From assembly GCA_950022295.1 (NCBI GenBank), contig OX465601.1:74719501-74783500 (forward strand): a stretch of 64,000 nt of DNA, given 5' to 3'. Below are positions 45,897 through 56,654 of this stretch, one piece after another. Source of the stretch: Bromus sterilis. Lineage: Eukaryota > Streptophyta > Magnoliopsida > Poales > Poaceae. The notes beneath the pieces were generated by a model. The model was not told the origin of the DNA and made no database searches. It saw only the letters and a list, made by a program, of their open reading frames with translations. How positions within the stretch are numbered: the stretch's first letter is position 1; each line of letters opens with the position of its first letter. Position numbers and translations under genes: made by a program.

Positions 45897-47490
45897 TGAT
45901 ACGTCCAAAACGTTTCTATAATTTCTGCTTGCTCCATGCATGTTTTGTGTGATATTGCTATGTTCTAGATACACTTTCATACATTTTTTATCATATTTGG
46001 ACTAACCTATTAACACAGTGCACCCCAGTGCCAGTTCCTGTTTTATGTTGTTTTTCTATTTCAGTTTTCCCCCATATAAAAAGTGCCAGAAAAATTCGGG
46101 AAAATTCAGATAAAAAATCAGCGTGGAGGAAGCTTCGCGAAGAGCCCGGGAGGGGCCAGGGGGGAGCCAGGGGGTCCCAGGCGGCCACCCGGCGCGGCCC
46201 CACCCCTGGCCGCGCCAGGGGGGGCGCCTGGGGGCCCTGGTCCACCTCTGGCTGCCCCCTTCGCCTATTTATTCTCCGTCACGGGAAAACTCCAGAAGAG
46301 GAACCCTATTCCGCGAACTCGCCTCTGTTCCGCCGCCGCCGCGCTTCCGAAGATCGGGAGCACCAGAAGACCTCTTCCCGGCAGCCTGCCGGAGGGAGGA
46401 TTGACCTCCGGGAGTCTCCTCTCCACCATGGATGCTCCCCGGATGTCTCGTGAGTAGTTTTCCTTGGACCATGGGTCCGTGATCAGTAGCTATGTGATGT
46501 TCTCCTCCCCTCTTTGATCTTCATTGTTTAGACCTCGTGAGCTGCCCTACATGATCGAGGCATCTTTGTAATATTTCTGCTATTGCTATGTTGAGTTTGA
46601 TAGGATCTGATGGATTATGAAATTATGTTCAGATTGTGATAGAGTAATATATTTGGTTTTTATCTCTTATATTTTTGTTCCTAAGTAATTCTTGCATGTT
46701 CTCCGTTGCTGTTTATTGCTTTGGCCAAGTAGTAGGTAGTGACTTCAAGAGGGAACGTTGTGCTAGATTGTGGGTTCATGCCTCCCGATGACACGCTTGA
46801 GTGACAGAAACATGAGTCTAGGGGATGTGCTATTGCCACAAGGGGGAAAACAACGGTGCTTGTGACCGCGGTCACAAGGATTGTTTACTTTACGCAGAGT
46901 TCTTTTTAATGTAGTTGTCTGTTGCATTGGGTTTACACTTTGGGTGGGGCTCGCAACTTAATACCAGCGAGATGTTCTGGATAGATATCTCAAGGTGGAT
47001 GATTAGTAGTAGATGCAGATGGATTTCGGTCTACTTATCTCGGCGTACTGCCTGTGCTTTTGAACCTCGTCCTTTCTTTTGTAGCATAGTTAGCATTGCG
47101 GTGCGTTCATAATCCTGTCAATTTCCTTTCTGTAATTTGTTTACCTCGCATAGCAATTTTATCATCATTTGGGAGAGAGACATCACTAGCGAACATCACG
47201 TATCCCGGTCCATATCCTCATTACTGCTTTTACTTGCTATCATTATCCCTTGCATTTTATCCTTGTGAACAACAAGACCGGAGAGATTGACAACCTCTCT
47301 GAACTTCGTTGGGAACAAAGTTATCTGTGTCTGTGTGCAGGCCCGCGTCAGTTGCGCCGCTGAGACCTAATTATCATCTCTGGAGTCCTGCTGGAGACAA
47401 ACCTTGGTATCTTCACCGAGTGAAAACTGCTGCTGCACTACATCTCAACCTTCCACTTGGGGTAACCAACGAAGGGGCGAGAAGCCATCA
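45897..47490 (+). repeat. 5' LTR of Athila-type element (1594 bp)
   Basis: It starts TGATACGTCCAAAACG and ends GAAGCCATCA. GC-rich part around 46130-46270, then CTATTTATT as TATA-like box at 46264-46272. It differs from the 3' LTR by scattered substitutions (about eight in the first 170 bp) and small gaps, so the insertion is not very recent. Confidence 0.93.
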
Positions 47491-47501
47491 AGCAAGTTTT
47501 C

Positions 47502-47520
47502 TGGCGCCGTTGCCGGGGAC
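47502..47520 (+). promoter_or_regulatory. primer-binding site of Athila-type element
   Basis: TGGCGCCGTTGCCGGGGAC, 11 bases after the LTR. This type is usual in Athila elements and fits the 3' end of plant tRNA-Asp as I recall it. Confidence 0.8.
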
Positions 47521-47603
47521 TCCAAGTGCTAAGATAGGGGAGTTGCACACTACCCTTTACCTTTGTTTTTTAGTCTTGTTAGTTTATCTTTCAGTTTTTA
47601 TCT

Positions 47604-49691
47604 TTGTGTCTTTTATCAAAAACTACAAAAAAATCTGCCACACTTGCTGCTACTATGGGTTCCACTGAAAACACCAAGTTGTGTGACTTCACTAGTCACA
47701 ACAACCAAGACTTTATCTGCACTCCCATTCCCACACCTGCCACTTCAGCTACCTCTTATGAAATTAAACCTTCTTTGCTAAACCTTGTTATGAGAGATCA
47801 ATTCTCTGGTGCTGGAGATGATGCTGATTTACACTTGAATAATTTTGTTGAATTATGTGATATGCAAAAGCATAAAGAAGTAGAAGGTGATGTTGTTAAG
47901 CTCAAGCTCTTTCCTTTCTCTTTAAGGGGAGATGCTAAAATCTGGTTTCAATCTTTGCCTAGAAATAGCATAGATTCTTGGGATAAGTGCAAAGATGCTT
48001 TTATAGGGAAGTACTACCCTCCTGCTAAGATTATCCAATTGAGGAGTAATAGTATGAATTTTAAGCAATTGGATAATGAACACGTTCCCCAAGCTTGGGA
48101 ACGAATGAAATCTCTTGTTAAGAAATGCCCTACACATTGTTTGACTACTTGGATGGTTATCCAGACTTTTTATGCAGGCTTGAACTTTACCTCGAGGAAC
48201 CTGTTAGATTCGGCCGCGGGAGGAACCTTTATGTCAACTAAACTTGGTGCTGCCACGAAGCTTCTCGATGAAATGATGACCAATTATTCCCAATGGCACA
48301 CCGAACGCGCTCCAACAGGTAGGAAGGTAAATTCTGTCAAGGAAATTACCTCCCTCAATGAAAAAGTTGACTTAATTATGTCTCTACTTACCAAGCAACC
48401 CTCTATTGATCCTCATGATGTTCCTTTAAATTCTTTGGTTGCCCAAGAACAAGTAGATGTGAACTTTATTGCTAGAAACAACTTCAACAACAATGCTTAT
48501 AGGGGAAATTTTGCTAGCAATCCTAGACCGTTTCCATCCAACTATGGGAACAACAACACCTACCCCAGCAACAAGAACCCCTCTTCTGAACTAGAAAGCA
48601 TGCTTAGAGACTTTATCACTACCCAAAAAGCCTTCAACAAAAATGTAGAAGAGAAATTAGCTAAAATAGATAATCTCTCTTTGAAGGTAGAAAGCTTAGC
48701 CCTTGATATTGAGATGCTTAAAATTAGAACCTCTCCCCTTGAGGTGAATAAGGCCACTCCTATTAATGCTATCCAGTTACAAATCAATGAAAATATTAGG
48801 ATGATGGCTAAACTTAAAGAAAGATGGTCTAGAGAAAAAGAGGAAGAGGATAGAATTAAGAGCCTTCCTACACACCACACAGTTGCCACTATCCAAATTG
48901 TTGAGGACACTCAAACTATTAGCACCCAATGCACTCCTAGTCCCGTTGTACCTATTAATGGTGATGCTAATACCTCAACCGTAGAAAAAGAAACTCCTAT
49001 GAACATAGAGAGTTTCAAACAAGTGATCCTAGATGACACTACTACCACCTTTGATAGTAGTGATATTGATTTTGATAGTTGTACCCTCTCAGAAGTTATT
49101 AGCTTGCTACACAAAATGTCTAGAGACCCCCACACTAGCACACTTAATCTTGCCTTCATGGAGCATATCACAAATGATCTCATCAAAGCTAGGGAGGAGA
49201 AGCTTAGAGTAGAAGCCTCCATACCTAGGAAGCTAGATGATGGTTGGGACCCTATGATCAAAATTAAATTGAATAACTTCTCTTGCTATGCTTTATGTGA
49301 TGTTGGAGCTAGTACCTCCGTTATGCCCAAAAGAATATTTGATATGTTTGAATTGAAGTCTTTTGAGCCTTGTTCTTTTGGTGTTCGTCTTGTTGATTCT
49401 TCCGTAAAGAAACCTTTGGGGAAGATCAACGATGTTCTTATCATTGTCAATGACAACTATGTTCCCGTCGATTTTATTGTTATGGATATAGAGTGTGAAC
49501 CTTTATGTCCAATTATTTTGGGACGTCCTTTTCTTCGCACCGTTGGTGCGGTTATTGACATGAAAGAGGGGAATATTAAATTCCAATTCCCATTCAAAAA
49601 GGGGATGGAACAATTCCCTAGAAAGAAAATCAATTTACCTTTTGAGTCCGTTACACGGGCTAGTTATTCTCTTTCTCTTGATAAAACTTGA
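47604..49691 (+). CDS. gag: gag-protease polyprotein of Athila-type element
   Basis: An uninterrupted frame. The likely start is ATG 47655 (MGSTENTK, 678 codons); the upstream in-frame ATG at 47604 gives 695. Residues about 50-215 form a Retrotrans_gag capsid (LFPFSLRGDAKIWFQSLP, FYAGL). A long Asn/Lys-rich and coiled-coil-like middle follows, then an aspartic protease-like end with YALCDVGAST and IILGRPFLRT. The DVGA in place of DSGA is common in Athila protease-like regions. No CCHC knuckle is seen. The frame ends at TGA 49689-49691, without pol after it. Gag would form the particle; the open frame suggests it could still be made. Confidence 0.92.
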   Translation: MCLLSKTTKKSATLAATMGSTENTKLCDFTSHNNQDFICTPIPTPATSATSYEIKPSLLNLVMRDQFSGAGDDADLHLNNFVELCDMQKHKEVEGDVVKLKLFPFSLRGDAKIWFQSLPRNSIDSWDKCKDAFIGKYYPPAKIIQLRSNSMNFKQLDNEHVPQAWERMKSLVKKCPTHCLTTWMVIQTFYAGLNFTSRNLLDSAAGGTFMSTKLGAATKLLDEMMTNYSQWHTERAPTGRKVNSVKEITSLNEKVDLIMSLLTKQPSIDPHDVPLNSLVAQEQVDVNFIARNNFNNNAYRGNFASNPRPFPSNYGNNNTYPSNKNPSSELESMLRDFITTQKAFNKNVEEKLAKIDNLSLKVESLALDIEMLKIRTSPLEVNKATPINAIQLQINENIRMMAKLKERWSREKEEEDRIKSLPTHHTVATIQIVEDTQTISTQCTPSPVVPINGDANTSTVEKETPMNIESFKQVILDDTTTTFDSSDIDFDSCTLSEVISLLHKMSRDPHTSTLNLAFMEHITNDLIKAREEKLRVEASIPRKLDDGWDPMIKIKLNNFSCYALCDVGASTSVMPKRIFDMFELKSFEPCSFGVRLVDSSVKKPLGKINDVLIIVNDNYVPVDFIVMDIECEPLCPIILGRPFLRTVGAVIDMKEGNIKFQFPFKKGMEQFPRKKINLPFESVTRASYSLSLDKT

Positions 49692-50328
49692 TTCTTTTTT
49701 TGCATTATGCCTAGCTAATGGCTTTAAAGAAGCGCTTTCGGGAGGCAGCCCGCAACGAATTTAGGTGTTTGTTTTTGCTTTTGTTGTGTCTTGATGATTG
49801 TTACTTCTGTAGAAACATCATTGTATCTTTATTTTTCAGCTTTGTGCCAAGTTATAGCCTCTTACGGCAAGGGAAGTAAAAGTTGTGACATGCTGTCCAG
49901 AAAACAGATTCTGTCCTCGTGACCAGAAAAATTCCAGAAAAACCCCAGTTCATCTTTTTGAGCTGAAATTTTTACACAGTATGCTCTATACAATTACGAA
50001 ACTTCCTTATGTTCTGAGTTTTTTAATTTGAGTTGCATAAGTTCCCCTAAAAAATTCTTTACTATCTGTTGTTCTGTTTTTCACAGATTCTGCCACGTTT
50101 TGTCTCTCCTTACTTTTGCAAACCTTAAGCTTGCTTTTTCTTTGAAAAAACTTTTTGGCACTCTTGAGAAACAGTAGATCTTCAAGATTATCTTTATATC
50201 CAGTGGGGAAAAATTATTTATTAAGGGTACTAACCTCTCTAATCAGCTTATGATGAGTTATGTATGAAGGGAGTTTTCAAGTGTGCGATGGAAGATGATG
50301 AAAGAAGATCCAGGAGTTTCAAGCGCTC

Positions 50329-50413
50329 AAGCTTGGGGATGCCCCCATGCATCCCCAATAAATATTCAAGGAGACTCAAGAATCTAAGCTTGGGGATGCC
50401 CCCATGCATCCCC
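50329..50413 (+). repeat. two copies of a polypurine-like 13-mer with hairpins
   Basis: AAGCTTGGGGATG at 50329-50341 and 50386-50398, each continuing into an inverted repeat GGGGATGC ... GCATCCCC (50335-50356 and 50392-50413). The same 13-mer is the tract before the 3' LTR. Confidence 0.9.
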
Positions 50414-50829
50414 TTCTCCATCAACAATCATCAGTTCGTCCTTCGTCTCACTATATTTTTATCACTTCATGCGTTATGTGCTATGCTTGGAGCATGTCTT
50501 GCTCTTAGGTTTTGTTTTTAGTTTTCTCTAGATTTGCTTGCTGTTCATAACAAGTTAGATCCTTTCTTACTTTGTGTGGGAGAGAAACACGCTCAACTTT
50601 CAAAATTTAGAACACATCATAGGATTTTTCCTGCCTATCTTTTTGTTGTTGTGTGTTCTTTATCTTTTCATAGCTACTGCCTTGTTTAGTTTTAGTATTA
50701 GTTTGTCTTTAGCAAGAGCCTTGGCTTTTTTTTAGTTTGTTGCTGCAACTCTTTTTAGTTTTCATGTTTATCTTGTTAAGAGAGTTGGTTGTTGCACTGA
50801 GTTGTGTCTTGTCTTGAAAGTAGGTAATT

Positions 50830-51149
50830 GAGGTTGCTATTTAATTTTAGTAGTAGCTTGCAATAGTTTTGAGGTATTGATGTGAGTAATGTTTGAACTT
50901 TTGTTGTCAAGAGCTCTAGACTATTATTGATAGGTGTCGTATTTTGGGCAATCCGTGTGTATTTTCAAAACCTACAAAACTAGTTGGGAGAGGTTGCTAT
51001 TTAATTTTAGTAGTAGCTTGCAATAGTTTTGAGGTATTGATGTGAGTAATGTTTGAAATTTTGGTGTCAAGAGATCTAGCCTATTAGTGATAGGTGTCAT
51101 ATTTTGGGCAATCCGTGTGTATTTTCAAAACCTACAAAACTAGTTGAGA
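50830..51149 (+). repeat. 160 bp tandem duplication
   Basis: Copies at 50830-50989 and 50990-51149 start GAGGTTGCTATTTAATTTTAG and end near ACTAGTTG(G/A)GA, with a few substitutions between them. Confidence 0.92.
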
Positions 51150-52551
51150 ACTCTAGCTACTAGATGGATCACTACTCTTCTGAGGGGTCGAATATCAGAG
51201 AACACTCACGTACCATGAGTCGAGGATGCACAAGGATAACCAAACCCCCATACACTCCTCCTCGGGGTACTTGTCTCTTTGTGAAACCTCCTCATTAGAT
51301 TGAGAGTTACCGATAATAAGTGCATGAGTTCTCCGGACTAATGTAAGTATTGAAAGTTGACACTTCCACCTTCCCATATTTTGCTAGCCTCTCTTGTGTC
51401 GTGCATTGCCTTCTTCTCACTCTGAGAGTTGGTGTCCACCTTCGCCGGTACATCCATACGCTCTGTCATCATAAGCCTCCTTATATCTTCCCTCAAAACA
51501 GCCACCATACCTACCTATCAAGGCATTTCCATAGCCTTTCTGATGTACATTGCCATGCAACTACAACCTCTTCATGACTTGATCTTCATGTCATACATGT
51601 TCCTGCTACACTGGCAGCGACATACCTTGCATACATCATGTAGTTACATCTTCTTTGTGATTTTGAGTACCTTGTAAAGTGTGAAAGATTTCCTTTACCT
51701 TCTTGTAAAATAGAGTGTTGCCCTTAAGTGAGGAAAATATCCCAAAGTGGATACAATAAAAGATCCCAAAGAGGACAAATGAGAGTTAAATAGAAAGAGC
51801 CATTGAGGCCACCAAAAAATACAAAAAATAGAAAAAAGAGAAAAAAATAAAAAGAGAGAAAGGGGAAACACTACTATCCTTTTGAGAGATCCACACTAGT
51901 ACTCCCTTTATATCCTTGTACTCCATAGAGATGATCTTTTTGCATATAGTTCCATTGGAGATCTTCCTAGCTCATATGTGCATCCATTGCATGGAAATCC
52001 CTACTCCTCACATCATATCTATCATTTGGCATCTCTTGCCTATGATTGTCCTCATTGATGTGAGCCTTTCTTATCCTTTTTTGTCTTCCTCCTCCACCAT
52101 ATTTCTCTCTTTGCCATCCTAAGTGTCAACTCTCGTGCTTACGCTCATCCATTGCATAAGTGCTCGAAATATGCAAAAGGAGTGGATCAAATTGACTTGT
52201 ACCTGGCTAGTGGTCTGGGGACGAGTCAAGATAAGATTCCAAAGAAGACCAAGTGTGAAACTTTAGTAGATTGAGTTCACAACACAAAAATATTTTTTTC
52301 TCGTATTCCATATCCCCCTTCTTGCATGCAAACACAATTTGGAGACATTCGAGTCACGGACAGCGAGAGCTCTTGCACCTAATGTTCTTTTGTTACTTGT
52401 TTCAATGCTAATATAGACTCTTGCATGTTATGACTTGAATTGAATCTCTAACCTTGATTGCTTTACTTTTCAAAGTTCTTTTATGGTTGCTAGCATGTCA
52501 CCACAGAAATTATGCTGTTATCATTTATCTACTCGAGGATGAGCAGGAATT

Positions 52552-52564
52552 AAGCTTGGGGATG
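52552..52564 (+). promoter_or_regulatory. polypurine tract of Athila-type element
   Basis: AAGCTTGGGGATG, one base before the 3' LTR at 52566; the plus-strand primer site. Confidence 0.82.
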
Positions 52565-52565
52565 T

Positions 52566-54186
52566 TGATACGTCCAAAACGTATCTATAATTTTTGCTTG
52601 CTCCATGCATGTTTTGTGTGATATTGCTATGTTCTAGATACACTTTCATACATTTTTGATCATATTTGGACTAACCTATTAACTCAGTGCACCCCAGTGC
52701 CGGTTCCTGTTTTCTTCTGTTTTTCTATTTCAGTTTCCCCCCATATAAAAAGTGCCAGAAAAATTCGGGAAAATTCAGATAAAAAATCAGCGTGGAGGAA
52801 GCTTCGCGAAGAGACCGGGAGGGGCCAGAGGGGAGCCAGGGGGGCCAGGCGGCCACCCGGCGCGGCCCCACCCCTGGCCGCGCCAGGGGGGCGCCTGGGG
52901 CCCCTGGTCCACCTCTGGCTGCCCCCCTTCGCCTATTTATTCTCCGTCACGGGAAAACTCCAGAAGAGGAACCATATTCCGCGAACTCGCCTCTATTCCG
53001 CCGCCGCCGCCGCGCTTCCGAAGATCGGGAGCACCAGAAGACCTCTTCCCGGCACCCTGCCGGAGGGAGGATTGACCTCCGGGAGTCTTCTCTCCACCAT
53101 GGATGCTCCCCGGATGTCTCGTGAGTAGTTTTCCTTGGACCATGGGTCCGTGATCAATAGCTATGTGATGTTCTCCTCCCCTCTTTGATCTTCATTGTTT
53201 AGACCTCGTGAGCTTCCCTACATGATCGAGGCATCTTTGTAATATTTCTGCTATTTCTATGTTGAGTTTGATAGGATCTGATGGATTATGAGATTATGTT
53301 CAGATTGTGATAGAGTAATATATTTGGTTTTTATCTCTTATATTTTTGTTCCTAAGTAATTCTTGCATGTCCTCCGTTGTTGTTTATTGCTTTGGCCAAG
53401 TAGTAGGTAGTGACTTCAAGAGGGAACGTTGTGCTAGATTGTGGGTTCATGCCCCCCGATGACACGCTTGAGTGACAGAAACATGAGTCTAGGGGATGTG
53501 CTATTTCCACAAGGGGGAAAACAATGGTGCTTGTGACCGCGGTCACAAGGATTGTTTACTTTACGCAGAGTTCTTTTTAATGCAGTTGTCTGTTGCTTTG
53601 GGTTTACACTTTGGGTGGGGCTCGCAACTTAATACCAGCGAGATGTTCTGGATAGATATCTCAAGGTGGATGATTAGTAGTAGATGCAGATGGATTTCGG
53701 TCTACTTATCTTGGCGTACTGCATGTGCTTTTGAACCTCGTCCTTTCTTTTGTAGCATAGTTAGCATTGCGGTGCGTTCATAATCCTGTCAATTGCCTTT
53801 CTGTAATTTGTTTACCTCGCATAGAAATTTTATCGTCTTTTGGGAGAGAGACATCACTAGCGAACATCACGAATCCCGGTCCATATCCTCATTATTGTTT
53901 CCACGCTATATTTACTTTACTGCTTTTACTTGCTATCATTATCCCTTGCATTTTATCCTTGTGAACAACAAGACCGGAGAGATTGACAACCTCTCTGAAC
54001 TTCGTTGGGAACAAAGTTATCTGTGTCTGTGTGCAGGTCCGCGTCAGTTGCGCCGCTGACACCTACTTATCATCTCTGGAGTCCTGCTGGAGACAAACCT
54101 TCGTATCTTCACCGAGGGAAAACTGCTGCTGCACTACATCTCAACCTTCCACTTGGGGTAACCAACGAACGGGCGAGAAGCCATCA
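52566..54186 (+). repeat. 3' LTR of Athila-type element (1621 bp)
   Basis: TGATACGTCC to GAAGCCATCA. It has a CTATTTATT box near 52933 and a short segment around 53900 that the 5' LTR lacks. Followed by the ATACG duplication. Confidence 0.93.
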
Positions 54187-54640
54187 ATACGTTCCTGCTC
54201 GATATTATTTCTTGGAGATGCGTATTGAGATTCTCGGACGGTGGACAGACGACACATGGGGCATGATTTACCCAGCTTCAGGCCCCCAGAGGGAGAACCC
54301 TACATGCTGCTTGTCTGATCTTGTATTGATGATGATGTACAGAGGTGCCGTGAGGGCTTTGGTGGAGAGAGATCTGACTAGTCCTATGCGTGGGGATTGA
54401 GAGCCTCTGTTGTCGTTGTCTAAAGAGGTGCCCCTACCTCGCTTTATATAGATAGCCAGGTAGTGTTTACAAGAGTCCTAGTCGACTACAAGTAGGAGTC
54501 CTTGTCTTGCGCCTCAAGTCTTCGGCTTCACGTCTTATTCCACCGTGTCGGTGTCCACGAGTGGGCCTCTGGTGGGCCGCCAGCCATGACACGCACCAGG
54601 TACCCTCACGTAGAGGAGTCGTGGGGTCACCCCCTCGTCA
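54187..54640 (-). repeat. 3' LTR of non-autonomous element, second piece
   Basis: It continues the LTR after the nested element, with the duplicated ATACG at 54187-54191, up to ...CCCCCTCGTCA at 54640. It has a TATA-like block (TATATAAA on the minus strand, near 54446). Confidence 0.93.
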
Positions 54641-54750
54641 GTAGCCCCTAAGTGCCTGGGGGACTCGAAGAGTCGCGCAGGGACTCGAATCTGCAGAAGC
54701 CGCCATAGTGTGTGTCGATCATTTGCCGATGAACAGTCGAAGATGTCGTG

Positions 54751-55056
54751 AGTATGCTCCCGATGGGAGTATTTGGATGAAGCATCGAAATTGCAGTCCG
54801 GTTCGTCTTCGTATTTCATCGTCGGGTGGGGAGAAGTTGCCCAGTCGGGCGGTCGTCGGGTGCGCGTCAGCACTCCCGATGGGAGTAGCCCCCGAGGCTA
54901 TGTGCGACTCGTAGAGTCGCGCATAGGCTCAAGTTGTTTTTAAGCTAACCCCTTCGTTCTTGTCGGATGCGCGAGTAGTGCTCGTCGGGTGCGCGTCAGC
55001 GCTCCCGATGGGAGTATCCCCCGAGGCTATGTTCGACTGCTTGCAGTCGAGCATAG
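54751..55056. repeat. repeated hairpin module
   Basis: CTCCCGATGGGAG occurs at 54757-54769, 54873-54885 and 55002-55014. The last two are each followed by a CCCCCGAGGCTATG block and a longer hairpin: 54898-54926 (arms GCGACTC/GAGTCGC) and 55027-55056 (arms TCGACTGC/GCAGTCGA). Both longer hairpins share CTATG/CATAG outer arms and a T-G wobble at the same place. Confidence 0.8.
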
Positions 55057-56374
55057 ACTCAAGACTTCTTCGTCGTCGAGTAATTGACATCCGAGGAAGT
55101 GCTCGACTCGGGTCTTGCGTCGTAGGCGTGAGTTGTTGTAGGGATCAGTCGTGGACGAGGAGGTTGACGTCGCCACGTCATGAGGGCGCCCAGCCCCCGA
55201 GCACCTGCTGAGAAGGAGAAAAAGGTGCAACTGTATTAAGATGTACTTGCGCAATATACAAAAGAATTGTAAGGTACGTGATTTGTAGACATTGCACTTT
55301 TGTCGAGTGGAAAATGTAGCATCATATAAAGTTTATGCGTGTCTTTTTGTGAGTAGGCCCTCCAGCAGCAAACTCCTGCCGGGTAACAGGGACGCGATGC
55401 CAGACTTGTTGAACCCGGAGACAAGATCGGCCTTTTGGTACCCAGCCTCACTATTTTGACGAACGCGAATAAACAGCATATAAAACTGAGCATGATCCAA
55501 GGAATGATTTTGTAGCCCTCAGATGTTTGTGGGCGACTGCGTAGTCGTCTTTGGCGACTGATCGAGAATGTATAAAGGTTTTAGAATCATAGCATAAGGA
55601 TGTAAATAAAACTTAGCTGTAGGATCGACGCGGCAGAGGATGTCGAAGATGAGCAGTCGACGATGAGCAGTCGACTAGGCGAGAACGGAGTCGATGTGAC
55701 GACGATTGCGACGTTCAACCCCCGAGTCTGCGATCCCCCGAGTTTGCGAGCCCCGAGTGTTGAGGCGGCGGAGTTGCGCAGCGAAGTCGTCGTGATGAAT
55801 TTATCCGGTGAGTGACGAGAGGACTCGACACGGCGATTCCTGCGCGATGGAGCTCGGTACGGGAGATCCCATACAAAGGAGCTCGGCGCAGGATGATTTT
55901 GTGTGCTTGGAGTTGAGGGTGCGGCGAGTGACCGAGAAGGACTCGATGCGTTGGGCGGGATCCTTCGATTGCTCGTTGTTTGATGTCGTTGTAGCAGCTC
56001 GAGTCGATGTAGAAACCTTGGCGAGTCCTCCATGGCATGTCGAGCTGGAGTAGAAGCCTTTTGGGTCAAGATCGAACCGAATTCGCGATTGGAAATTCGC
56101 GATCTCGCGTAGATCCAAAAATGTGTTGCAGTGCGAGCGCCGTTGACAGAGATCTAACCGTTGGAATTTTCTGAAATTGTTTGTGGTGATGGGGGATTGA
56201 ATCCCGCATGCTTTCACCGGAGGGATCTTCAAGTTGATGTCCGAGCTAATGTCAGGAATTTATTTGTTGGAGTCGCGCGGAGTTCCGTCAGATTATGAGA
56301 GTGCTTCAGTGCGCGGGTCGCCGAGGAAGATCCAGCCGTTGGAATTTGCTGAAATTTTCACAGATTTTCGAAAA

Positions 56375-56617
56375 TTAGATTTCCCATCTTTCCATTGAAG
56401 AGATCGTCGAGATGAGATCCGAGTCGCTGTCGCGAGTGCCCGCAACACAGACATTTTTTTTCATGTAGGTTGCGCATGAGCGCTTTTGTTGATGTCGATC
56501 TTCGAGTGGCGCTCGAAAATTTTCTTGTTTTCTCCGTGAGCTTGATGTAGATCTTGATGTAGTTTTTGAAGAAGCCCTTGAGTTGTGACTTGGTGGAGAC
56601 GGGACCACCGAGATCAT
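56375..56617 (-). pseudogene. possible vestigial gag start
   Basis: An 80-codon frame from ATG 56617, 17 bases inside the primer site. Ser/Arg-rich opening MISVVPSPPSHNSR resembles the corresponding start in the related element at 13338 leftward. No capsid motif follows, so coding function is unlikely. Confidence 0.35.
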
Positions 56618-56633
56618 GATTCCAACCTATGTA

Positions 56634-56653
56634 GTTCCCACAGACAGCGCCAA
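56634..56653 (-). promoter_or_regulatory. primer-binding site of non-autonomous element
   Basis: The minus strand reads TTGGCGCTGTCTGTGGGAAC, with one difference (T for C) from the site at 13338-13357. One base separates it from the LTR. Confidence 0.78.
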
Positions 56654-56654
56654 T

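Larger units (their letters stand above)
49692..52551 (+). other. non-coding region in place of pol
   Basis: 2.9 kb with no RT, RNase H, integrase or env-like frame longer than about 85 codons. It contains two palindromes with the polypurine-tract 13-mer (50329-50413), a 160 bp tandem duplication (50830-51149) and an A-rich tract near 51815-51870. Confidence 0.88.
45897..54186 (+). mobile_element. Athila-type gypsy element with gag-protease only
   Basis: Complete plus-strand element of 8290 bp: LTRs 45897-47490 and 52566-54186, primer site, gag-protease frame, 2.9 kb non-coding region, polypurine tract. It is flanked by ATACG at 45892-45896 and 54187-54191. RT, RNase H and integrase are absent, so it must rely on enzymes of another element. 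The gag-protease type and TGGCGCCGTTGCC primer site fit the Athila lineage; Triticeae families such as Sabrina or WHAM have this style, but I cannot assign one. Confidence 0.93.
54641..56654 (-). other. internal region of non-autonomous element
   Basis: 2 kb without a domain. The left third holds a repeated hairpin module (54751-55056). The right third holds short CGAGCAGTCGAC-type repeats near 55640-55680 and the vestigial gag start. The 160-codon minus frame at 55587-56069 shows no motif and is not called. Confidence 0.8.

Noticed and set aside
51815..51870. Poly(A) tail of a retroposed sequence
   Set aside because: The A-rich tract lies inside the non-coding part of the Athila-type element without flanking duplications.
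55587..56069. 160-codon minus-strand frame in the non-autonomous element
   Set aside because: Ser/Pro-rich with no gag or pol motif; three overlapping frames of similar size indicate composition, not coding.
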